A DNA stretch of 8,908 nt from the NCBI GenBank assembly GCA_001464165.1, contig LNEX01000107.1:1-8908 (forward strand), read 5' to 3'. Shown piece after piece: positions 1 through 5,959 of this stretch (positions within the stretch are counted from its first letter, which is position 1; each line of letters starts with the position of its first letter). Origin of the DNA: a bacterium Ga0077546. Its GTDB lineage: Bacteria; Cyanobacteriota; Vampirovibrionia; Obscuribacterales; Obscuribacteraceae. Position numbers and translations under genes: made by a program. A model generated the notes under the pieces. The model saw only the letters and a list, made by a program, of their open reading frames with translations, made no database searches and had not been told where the DNA came from.

Positions 1-2
1 AA

Positions 3-686
3 TTGGTACAAAAAGTCGCTATCTATTGCCGAGTTTCAACGGCCGATCAATCTTGCGAACGACAAGAACGCGAACTGCGCAACTATGCAAAGAGAGCAAA
101 AATGACTGTCGCTGGCGTTTGGAAAGAAACGGCGTCTGGCTCTAGAGACAATCGAAGTGAACGTCAAGCTGTTTTGGCTCTTGCGCAGGCGCGCAAGATT
201 GACGCCATCTTGGTCACTGAATTGACCAGATGTGGCCGAAGCACGATGGACCTAATTCATACCTTGCAGCAGCTTGAATCGTGGCGAGTTTCTGTGATTG
301 CACAATCAGGACTTCAGTTTGATCTGAAGACGTCGCAAGGCAAGCTCATTACCAGCATAATGGCTTCATTAGCTGAATTCGAACGCGACCTGATTCGTGA
401 AAGGGTCAAGTCAGGTCTGGCCGCAGCAAAAGCCCGTGGTAAAAAACTGGGGCGCCAGCTCGGTCAAAGGGTAAAGTCAGACCGGCTTGCTCCCAGGGTT
501 GTTGACCTGGTCGGTCAAGGTACTTCCTACCGGGACATTGCTGAGCAACTGAAAATCAGCAAGACGACCGTCACTGAAATCATGAAACGCCATAGGGCAG
601 AGAGCGTTTTGGTCGCCGAAGAGAAACCAAAACGCATAGCTCGGGTGACATCGAAGGGAGCAAAAGGTGACAAACAGCGGCGCTAG
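3..686 (+). CDS. Serine site-specific recombinase (resolvase/invertase family)
   Basis: Cuts and rejoins DNA at short target sites through a covalent phosphoserine link. The catalytic domain spans about residues 4-140: the YCRVSTADQ motif places the nucleophile at Ser12 with Arg10 beside it, TRCGRS (75-80) supplies the active-site arginines, and AEFERDLIRER (124-134) is the conserved start of the long E helix. A helix-turn-helix follows at about 165-196 (SYRDIAEQLKISKTTVTEI), then a Lys/Arg-rich tail of some 27 residues that makes this slightly longer than a typical 180-200 residue resolvase. The frame is open at the left edge. TTG at position 3 gives the usual few residues before the first strand, but an ATG outside the window cannot be excluded. 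It converges on the gene at 737 with only 50 bases between, and no strong terminator is visible there. It may be a resolvase of a transposon or an invertase; no target site is identifiable. Confidence 0.93.
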   Translation: MVQKVAIYCRVSTADQSCERQERELRNYAKRAKMTVAGVWKETASGSRDNRSERQAVLALAQARKIDAILVTELTRCGRSTMDLIHTLQQLESWRVSVIAQSGLQFDLKTSQGKLITSIMASLAEFERDLIRERVKSGLAAAKARGKKLGRQLGQRVKSDRLAPRVVDLVGQGTSYRDIAEQLKISKTTVTEIMKRHRAESVLVAEEKPKRIARVTSKGAKGDKQRR

Positions 687-736
687 TCACACCAACTTGG
701 CGCGACTGAGCAACCAAATGGTTTTAGTTCAACTCA

Positions 737-2395
737 TCATTCCTGAAAGCACATGTTCACCGGCTGCTGTCTCGCCTGAATATCCTCTTTGGTACCTGTA
801 ACCTCGACATCATCAGACGCTTGCTCTAATGCCACTTTGGAAAACCACACCTTGCCATCGCCGCTCATGAGCACACCAAATGCTACGGCCTTCGCCCCCG
901 GTGGCACGTCGAGCACACACTCATAATAATTCCAATCAGTGGTTCCTTTGATTGGATTTTTCTGCATGTTGTCGAAGCCGAGGATTTCACCATCCTCTCC
1001 ATCGATGCGCATCCACAGTGCTGCCCAGCCGACCTCTTCACTTTTGATCTGTGCACTCAAACGCATTTTTTTGTTCAGGCAAAAATCAGCATGTACCTTT
1101 TGCATCAGAGTGCCGAAGCCACTTTGAGGATCGCGACGCGATTCAATCAGCGCACACTTGCCACCAGCAAACTTGGTGGCGTCGTCTACACCCATTTTGT
1201 AGTTGTCAGGATGGCTACCGCTGGCCATCCATCCGGTGGGCAGGCGATGCAGACCACTCTTGCTCCCATGTTCACCGTCTTCGAAATCGAGATTTAGTGG
1301 CTCGGCAGGCAAGCTCTTCTTCTTTGCGGAGGTCGCGGACGTCTTATTTTTCTTGAGCTTGCCATGTTTGCCTGTGGTGGCAGTATCGGCAGTGACTTCA
1401 GTCAAGGCGAAATCTTTAAACCACGCGGTGCCGTCGCCATTGACCACGCCGCCGATATAAATGTTGTCACTTCCTTCGGGGATGTCGATCACACATTCGC
1501 ACTCGGTCCAGTCGTTGGTGCCGGTCAGCTCACGCCCCTCCATGTAGTCATGACAGACGGTCAGCTCGCGCCCGGCGTCGGTGCGGAAGAATAACGTGGC
1601 GGTGCCCGCAAGCGCTTCGGTTTTAACCGAGCCCGAGAGCTTAACGCGCTTGCCGACATAGGCGTCTGCATGCACGGCCTGCAAAAGTGAGCCATTTATG
1701 GCACCATCGACCTTAACAAAGGCAGATAACGGAGTCCCCTTACGTGATAACTTAGACAAACCGATTTCCACATCACCGTCGCCGTACTTTTGTTTGAACC
1801 AGCCGACAGGGGTAGCGTCAATGGGAAACACTTTGTTGTTGTCGCGAAGCCCCTGAGAAAAGTCCATGTTGATCGGCCGGTGGTTTTGATACTGGATGCC
1901 GCAGGAACGGTTGTCCCACGTCGTGTCAGTAGATGGCACGTCTAGGCCAACAACTTTCAGTTCGCAGTCATCCAGCCAGAGACAGCCAGCACCGCTGAGC
2001 AATACGCCAAACGAAATGCTAGTGCTCTTTTCGGGCACATCGAGCACGACATGATACTGGGTCCAGTCGGTGTCGCCTTTGATGGGGCGATTTTGCATAT
2101 TGTCGAAGCTGACGAACTCCCGCCCTGCGTCGACGCGCATCCAGAGACCGGCCCAATCATCGACTGATTCTGATTTAACATAAGCGGTTAGTTTTATGCG
2201 CTTGCCCCGATAGCTATCGGCCTTGACCGACTGCATCAGGGTGCCGAAGCCGTCGATGGCTTCAGTCGTCGAGCACAGACGAGCGCACTTGGTGCCGGAG
2301 TGGCAGAAATCGGTGAAAAGGCTCATCTCGTAGCTATTGGGATGGCTTCCGGCGGTAATCCAGCCTTTGGGCGGTGCGGGTTTTGTCGCTGTCAT
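737..2395 (-). CDS. Three-unit CBM-like (galactose-binding-like beta-sandwich) repeat protein
   Basis: A 552-residue protein built almost entirely of one domain repeated three times: about residues 10-150, 173-336 and 366-528. Shared landmarks are GW..GSHP..Y, GFGTLMQ (49-55 and 426-432, diverged to SLLQA at 236-240), WAGLWMRVD, FDNM, DWT, LDVP and FGVL.SG.G..W. This pattern is known from a family of single units found in many bacteria, sometimes attached to AraC-type regulators, and it resembles carbohydrate-binding jelly rolls; the ligand is unknown. Unit 2 is the most diverged, with CHDYM replacing FDNM. A Lys-rich linker lies at 344-360. There is no signal peptide or membrane segment, so it is probably cytoplasmic. 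The start ATG has GGAG seven bases upstream (2403-2406). The protein begins part-way into unit 1 and ends with PVNMCFQE, equivalent to the first strand of the next unit. Composition is GC-richer than the genes to its right. Function unknown. Confidence 0.85.
   Translation of the reverse strand: MTATKPAPPKGWITAGSHPNSYEMSLFTDFCHSGTKCARLCSTTEAIDGFGTLMQSVKADSYRGKRIKLTAYVKSESVDDWAGLWMRVDAGREFVSFDNMQNRPIKGDTDWTQYHVVLDVPEKSTSISFGVLLSGAGCLWLDDCELKVVGLDVPSTDTTWDNRSCGIQYQNHRPINMDFSQGLRDNNKVFPIDATPVGWFKQKYGDGDVEIGLSKLSRKGTPLSAFVKVDGAINGSLLQAVHADAYVGKRVKLSGSVKTEALAGTATLFFRTDAGRELTVCHDYMEGRELTGTNDWTECECVIDIPEGSDNIYIGGVVNGDGTAWFKDFALTEVTADTATTGKHGKLKKNKTSATSAKKKSLPAEPLNLDFEDGEHGSKSGLHRLPTGWMASGSHPDNYKMGVDDATKFAGGKCALIESRRDPQSGFGTLMQKVHADFCLNKKMRLSAQIKSEEVGWAALWMRIDGEDGEILGFDNMQKNPIKGTTDWNYYECVLDVPPGAKAVAFGVLMSGDGKVWFSKVALEQASDDVEVTGTKEDIQARQQPVNMCFQE
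740..2368 (-). repeat. Tandem protein-coding repeat: three units plus a fourth opening strand
   Basis: Unit 1 occupies 1946-2368, unit 2 1388-1879, unit 3 812-1300, and the beginning of a fourth (PVNMCFQE, matching PINMDFSQ before unit 2 and PLNLDFED before unit 3) occupies 740-763. Units 1 and 3 remain similar at DNA level, for example in the stretches encoding FDNMQ and IKG.TDW, while unit 2 has drifted. The units arose by internal duplication. Boundaries are approximate. Confidence 0.75.
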
Positions 2396-2448
2396 AGAAT
2401 CGCTCCAGCAAGGGCACTCTATCCACTTTACACTGAAGACACACTATC

Positions 2449-2476
2449 TATTTAGAAAAGCGTCTTGACGGATCAA
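2449..2476 (-). promoter_or_regulatory. Possible promoter for the CBM-like repeat gene
   Basis: On the minus strand TTGATC (2471-2476) and TAAATA (2449-2454) are 16 bases apart, placing a start of transcription about 45 bases before the ATG at 2395. The -35 matches the consensus at four of six bases and the -10 is poor, so this is only a candidate. Confidence 0.25.
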
Positions 2477-2598
2477 AGCAAGACTTTAATCCGGCACAGC
2501 GCACCGCCAAGTCATACATTACCGAAAATAAGGACTTAGGTCGATGTGGTGACCTGCTTGAAAGGGCCCCGTTAATAGTCTTCCATCTACCAGCATTC

Positions 2599-2618
2599 CC
2601 GAAAAAGGTTGTTTTCGG
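2599..2618. repeat. Inverted repeat in the divergent intergenic region
   Basis: CCGAAAA (2599-2605) and TTTTCGG (2612-2618) form a 7-bp stem around a 6-base loop. A smaller dyad, AGGTC (2538-2542) with GACCT (2551-2555), lies just to the left. They sit in the 278-base gap between two divergently transcribed genes, so an operator role is as likely as a terminator; no clean T-run follows on either strand. I find no convincing gene in this gap. Confidence 0.4.
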
Positions 2619-2673
2619 TAGTGTTTTAACAGGCACAGATCGGCCAATTTAATTATCATCGCACAACTAGTCG

Positions 2674-3369
2674 ATGCAACATAAAGGAGGCTATCGGACG
2701 TATAATCTTTCAAATTTGGATACTGAATTTCGTTTACGAACAGCAATGAAGAATTTTTCGCAACCAGTAGAGCCTGCAAGCTTCGATTTAAACTGCCGCC
2801 AGGCGGGACAGCGTTTCATCGGTGGGAGCGAGAAAACATGGCGTAATCTTTGGTCCATATATCATGATGATTTGGCGGAAGGTTACGGATGGCTGTGTTG
2901 CTATGGATGTATGAAGATCGCAAAAGGCTCTGTTGACCATTTTGAAGAAAAAGGAACACCAACTGACTCTAAACATCCGGAGCTAGTCTACGAATGGTCG
3001 AATTATCGATTTGCAGATCAGCACTTTAATAATAAGAAACGGAAGCGCAATGAAGGTGACCCTAAGTTTCTAGATCCATTACTTGTGCAAGGTGGCTGGT
3101 TTACCGTTTCGATTCCCAGTCTGAAGCTTGAGGTCTCCCCGGACATTCCGGACGAACATAGGGCCTCAGCAGAGCACACTATTAAAAAACTCGGTCTTGT
3201 TGACGGCCCAGTCATTATGAGGCTAAGACGCAACCTTTTTTCCGCATACTCACGTGGCGAGATAGGGTTGACACATGTAAAGAATGAACAGCCATTGCTC
3301 GGAGAAGCATTGGAAAAAAATATGCCACCAAAATACGGTGATTTTTATATAGACTCTTCAATCAAGTAA
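2674..3369 (+). CDS. HNH-type nuclease, divergent PtuB-like, partner of the adjacent ATPase
   Basis: Predicted DNA nuclease with a beta-beta-alpha-metal (HNH) core at about residues 74-122: a Cys cluster C75-C76-C79, then SVDHFEEK with the candidate general base His89, then YEWSNYRFADQHFNNKK carrying Asn110 and Asn119. The order C..C, DHF.P/EK, Y.WSNYR, N..K, then FLDP (132-135) and a C-terminal A..TI..LGL....I.R matches HNH proteins paired with ATPases in Septu-type defence (TIGR02646/PtuB-like). In relatives as I recall them, NYR is followed by C and then C or M; here Asp115 and Phe118 stand there, so part of the zinc site is changed. Coordinates give the longest frame. Similarity starts only near residue 25, so ATG 2746 (207 aa) may be the true start; neither start has a good ribosome site. 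It converges on the ATPase gene. The defence role is inferred. Confidence 0.75.
   Translation: MQHKGGYRTYNLSNLDTEFRLRTAMKNFSQPVEPASFDLNCRQAGQRFIGGSEKTWRNLWSIYHDDLAEGYGWLCCYGCMKIAKGSVDHFEEKGTPTDSKHPELVYEWSNYRFADQHFNNKKRKRNEGDPKFLDPLLVQGGWFTVSIPSLKLEVSPDIPDEHRASAEHTIKKLGLVDGPVIMRLRRNLFSAYSRGEIGLTHVKNEQPLLGEALEKNMPPKYGDFYIDSSIK
2701..2706 (+). promoter_or_regulatory. Candidate -10 box inside the 5' end of the nuclease reading frame
   Basis: A perfect TATAAT lies 40 bases before ATG 2746. The sequence 17 bases further upstream (AACATA, 2678-2683) is a poor -35. If used, transcription would begin near 2713, past ATG 2674, and only the shorter 207-residue nuclease could be made. Confidence 0.3.
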
Positions 3370-3375
3370 AATGGG

Positions 3376-3402
3376 CACGGTTATACATTTGGTTGTATCG
3401 TG
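3376..3402. terminator. Weak bidirectional hairpin between convergent nuclease and ATPase genes
   Basis: CACG (3376-3379) plus ATACA (3383-3387) pair with TGTAT (3394-3398) plus CGTG (3399-3402), giving a 9-bp stem with a 3-base bulge and a 6-base loop. It begins in the 11-base gap and extends into the last codons of the ATPase gene. On the minus strand a short T-run follows after three C residues; there is none on the plus strand. It may act as a weak shared terminator. Confidence 0.3.
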
Positions 3403-4907
3403 ACTAACTTGTTGCCCCTTACAGTAGCCATGTAAAAAGCTGATCCGGTGGGTAAGACACTGCCCGTGCCGCTGTGAACATATAATATAGAATTTGTTTC
3501 TTGGAGCGGAGAGCGCACGTAAGTACTCCAAAGATTCTGAGCGTTGAGTAGTTGGAAAGATAGTTGGTGAGGTAACTCATAAGCAATTTTGCATGCCTGG
3601 TCTGCCAACTCGCCCCCTGAAAAGACAATTAATTTGAGTTTCTGCTGTTCTCGATAAAAACGCCATTGTGACCAAAACGGGTCAAAGTTTGAAATGAGCT
3701 TAGTAAGTTGTTTTTCAATTTCGTCTAAAACCGAATTTTCACTATTGGCTTCCATAAGCGCTGAAGCCTCCGTAATCAATATTTCGGCTTCCTTTGAGCG
3801 CGTACTATTTAGTCCAAAAATGTCTGAAGTTAGCCAACCGATGGTATCTCCATTCAAACTCCATTCTTCTTGAGTTACCTCTACTGAATCCTTTCCAGTT
3901 TGGAAGCAGAAAAGACGATCACTTTCTGTCTGAAAAAACGGTTCTATAGAGGTAAGTACTAACGGAGAGTGAGTTGTCATCACCCATTGAATTGCCGGAC
4001 TTGGTACAAGCGATTTGGTCAAATTGTTCAGAAGTGAAGGTATGATGCTTCTCTGCCAACTCGGATGTAAGTGAGATTCAGGCTCATCAATTAAAAAAAG
4101 AATTTCGTCGCCCGGCTTTTCATTTGTCAGCTCTGCAGCCGCTAGATGCTCTATCCACGCCCAGACAATGCTGTATGCTAGCCCTAAAATTCGCTTTACT
4201 CCAGACGAGCAATGTTCAACTGGTGTTTCCTCATAACTAAATTTTATGACTGGAAACTCTCGAATGTCATCTAAATAAAGTCTGCGCGGTTTCGAAAGTA
4301 CTAATGGCTCTAAGGGATTTGATACCACAGACAAAACCTTGTTAAAAAGCTCGTATGCGGCGGTCTTTACTGGACTACTTTGAGTTTGCCAGTCGACTAA
4401 ATCCTCAACAAGGCCTTTGCACTTCTTTTTTCCATCTATAGACAATCCATTCCACAAAGCTTCAGGCTCAAGTCGGTAGGGTACAGCTTCCATGGGCGGG
4501 CCATCCAGAACCATGCCATGGCTATGCGCATCAGGTTGAATATTTCTCAAACGATCCCAGATGTGGAAAGAACCAGATGCGGTAGCGTAGATAACTAAAC
4601 TAGGTTTTAGAGCACTTCGACGAGAAAATCGCCATCGAGATTTTCGTGGATTAAACGTGCTTGTAGAATCATCTGTTAATTCGTTATGAGAAAATCTTGA
4701 AGTAATTTTTGCATTGTGGAAACTTCCTTTGTCTCCGATAACAGGTCTTTCCGTCCAATCACCAGTAATCGACCACCAAATGAGTTCTAAGACAAACGAC
4801 TTGCCGAGACCGTTGTCTCCGGTCAATACGTTGAGTCGCGATCCGAAATCTAAATCAAAATTTCTTCCGCTGCTTATACCTGTAGTCTCAAGACTTTTTA
4901 GCACCAT
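3381..4907 (-). CDS. ABC/SMC-like AAA ATPase, PtuA-like, with C-terminal extension
   Basis: Predicted ATP-binding sensor or motor subunit of a two-gene defence module. Motifs in order: RLNVLTGDNGLGKS with Walker A at 30-37 (Lys36); an ABC-like signature CSSGVKRIL at 233-241; Walker B ILFLIDEPESHLHP at 269-282 with Asp274 and Glu275; and the H-loop TTHSP with His313. The FDPFWSQW segment near 408-415 ends the part I recognise. Residues about 424-508 form a further domain I cannot assign. The family is the OLD/RecF/PtuA-like group of stand-alone ATPases, and the start LKSLE..G..S...F.L.FG is typical. A stop codon lies in frame upstream of ATG 4907, so the start is fixed, although GGAG is only two bases away (4910-4913), unusually close. 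The gene is AT-rich compared with 737-2395, which suggests horizontal transfer. It follows the recombinase gene on the same strand after a 95-base gap with no convincing promoter. Biochemical role inferred. Confidence 0.85.
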   Translation of the reverse strand: MVLKSLETTGISSGRNFDLDFGSRLNVLTGDNGLGKSFVLELIWWSITGDWTERPVIGDKGSFHNAKITSRFSHNELTDDSTSTFNPRKSRWRFSRRSALKPSLVIYATASGSFHIWDRLRNIQPDAHSHGMVLDGPPMEAVPYRLEPEALWNGLSIDGKKKCKGLVEDLVDWQTQSSPVKTAAYELFNKVLSVVSNPLEPLVLSKPRRLYLDDIREFPVIKFSYEETPVEHCSSGVKRILGLAYSIVWAWIEHLAAAELTNEKPGDEILFLIDEPESHLHPSWQRSIIPSLLNNLTKSLVPSPAIQWVMTTHSPLVLTSIEPFFQTESDRLFCFQTGKDSVEVTQEEWSLNGDTIGWLTSDIFGLNSTRSKEAEILITEASALMEANSENSVLDEIEKQLTKLISNFDPFWSQWRFYREQQKLKLIVFSGGELADQACKIAYELPHQLSFQLLNAQNLWSTYVRSPLQETNSILYVHSGTGSVLPTGSAFYMATVRGNKLVTIQPNV

Positions 4908-5002
4908 TGCTCCGTGTAATTACTGTTGGTGTATTGCATCGAATTTTGTACCTGACTTACCGTAATTCCTTGAAGTACCAAATCCAGATTTCGGTTTGTC
5001 TG

Positions 5003-5575
5003 CTAGTACTTAAGGCTCATTATAGCCCTATGACTATCAGCCGGGTCTACCGCTAGATATTCTTGCAGCTGGCCGAGGTTGCTGTGGCCGGAGATTTCTT
5101 GGATTGTGCGTAGTGGAATGCCGGCGCGGGACATGTTGGTTAAGCAGGTCCGCCGCATTGAGTGCGTAGAGGCTTCTTCGATGCCGACGTTTTGGAAGGC
5201 TTCTGTGAGGATGTTGTGGGCGCGGATGCGGCCGATGTGGTTGTCGGGGTCGTCTGATGATGGGAAGAGCCAGGGGGATGGTTCTGGCATCTTGTCTAGG
5301 GTTTTCTTGTAGCTGGCTAGTTGTTCGCGCAGCTTTGGGTGGATTGGGATGTTGCTGTAGACGGTATTTTTCTTTTTTAGTCTGGTGATTTTGAGAATAT
5401 TGCGTATGCCACCGCTGGTGGTGAACACGTCGTTTTGTCCGATGGCGATGATTTCGGAGATTCTCAAACCTGTGTAGAGGCCGGTGGCAAAAAGTGCTTG
5501 GTCGCGGTCGTTTTTTAGTACTTTAAGGACTGTTTGGATCTCTTTGGAACTTAAAACTTTGGCTTTGCCGGGCAT
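5003..5575 (-). CDS. Minimal tyrosine recombinase/integrase (catalytic domain only)
   Basis: Site-specific recombinase that cleaves DNA through a phosphotyrosine link. All expected active-site residues are visible: Arg in TGLRISEI (about 38), Lys in RLKKKNTVYS (about 68), His and Arg in THSMRRT (about 137-140), His in GHSNLGQ and the nucleophile Tyr in LQEYLAV. At 190 residues it lacks the N-terminal SAM-like core-binding domain of phage integrases and XerC/D. In length it resembles FimB/FimE-type invertases and small integrases of mobile elements. ATG 5575 is the chosen start; the frame stays open for some 36 codons upstream without a plausible start codon or the missing domain. Only a weak GGAA lies 11 bases before it. 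A sigma70-like promoter is at 5610-5637 and a dif-like inverted repeat at 5670-5697. It reads toward the ATPase gene and may be co-transcribed with it. Confidence 0.92.
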   Translation of the reverse strand: MPGKAKVLSSKEIQTVLKVLKNDRDQALFATGLYTGLRISEIIAIGQNDVFTTSGGIRNILKITRLKKKNTVYSNIPIHPKLREQLASYKKTLDKMPEPSPWLFPSSDDPDNHIGRIRAHNILTEAFQNVGIEEASTHSMRRTCLTNMSRAGIPLRTIQEISGHSNLGQLQEYLAVDPADSHRAIMSLKY

Positions 5576-5609
5576 GTGAACAAAACTTCCGTATAGAGCT
5601 ATTTTGTTT

Positions 5610-5637
5610 ATTATACAGGGCTCAGTTTTGGGTGCAA
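5610..5637 (-). promoter_or_regulatory. Sigma70-like promoter for the tyrosine recombinase
   Basis: On the minus strand a perfect TATAAT (5610-5615) is preceded by TTGCAC (5632-5637) with a 16-base spacer. The predicted transcript would start near 5603, giving a leader of about 28 bases before ATG 5575. The position and the exact -10 make this the best promoter in the window. Confidence 0.55.
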
Positions 5638-5669
5638 GGCTGGAGACGTTGTAGTGGTGGGGAAATTGT

Positions 5670-5697
5670 AGTAAACGAAATGAGTCTTTTGTTTACT
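5670..5697. other. Candidate recombination site (dif/att-like 11-6-11 inverted repeat)
   Basis: Left arm AGTAAACGAAA (5670-5680), centre TGAGTC (5681-5686), right arm TTTTGTTTACT (5687-5697). The arms pair over 11 bp with a single G-T mismatch. Eleven-base arms around a six-base centre is the layout of tyrosine recombinase core sites such as dif. The right arm matches the XerD-side arm of E. coli dif and of B. subtilis dif, as I remember them, at 8 of 11 positions each. It lies 94 bases upstream of the recombinase start. No T-run follows on either strand, so it is not a standard terminator. No second copy was found in the window. Confidence 0.45.
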
Positions 5698-5959
5698 TGA
5701 TGATTGAATCGGCCGAGGCTATTGTCAAGCGCGAATTGCCATTCTTGTTTTGCGCATTCCATATTTACCCAATCGAGATCTTATTGGCGAACATCATCGA
5801 GACACGAGCGGTTCCCACATAATGCGTGCAGAAGGTCTTTTTGATGAGGCCCTGACTCGGGATGTCGAGCTTTTGTCTGGTCAGGCAGCGAAACCGTTTC
5901 GCGCGGTAATAACTGCGCTTCTATGAGGCTCGTGTTCCGCAAACATTTCCGGTTGATGG

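Larger units (their letters stand above)
5576..5959. other. 384-base region without a confident gene
   Basis: It holds the recombinase promoter, the dif-like repeat and, at 5888-5902, a small dyad GCGAAAC / GTTTCGC with one central base. Short open frames exist on both strands across 5708-6035, but none has a good start, a ribosome site or a recognisable protein family. It could contain decayed coding sequence; I cannot assign it. Confidence 0.5.

Noticed and set aside
687..736. Possible terminator between the two convergent genes (AACC / GGTT around AAAT near 712-723)
   Set aside because: The stem is only four or five base pairs with a very short loop and a weak T-run, too little to call.
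939..1594. Several plus-strand open frames opposite the repeat gene
   Set aside because: They lie wholly inside a well-supported gene on the other strand with strong repeat conservation, so they are shadows.
2448..2779. Two overlapping minus-strand open frames (62 and 86 codons) between the repeat gene and the nuclease
   Set aside because: They have no recognisable domains or good ribosome sites, and the longer one overlaps the nuclease gene antisense. They are probably chance frames.
5888..5902. GCGAAAC / GTTTCGC dyad as a terminator of the receiver gene
   Set aside because: There is almost no loop and no T-run on the minus strand; it is noted only within the intergenic description.
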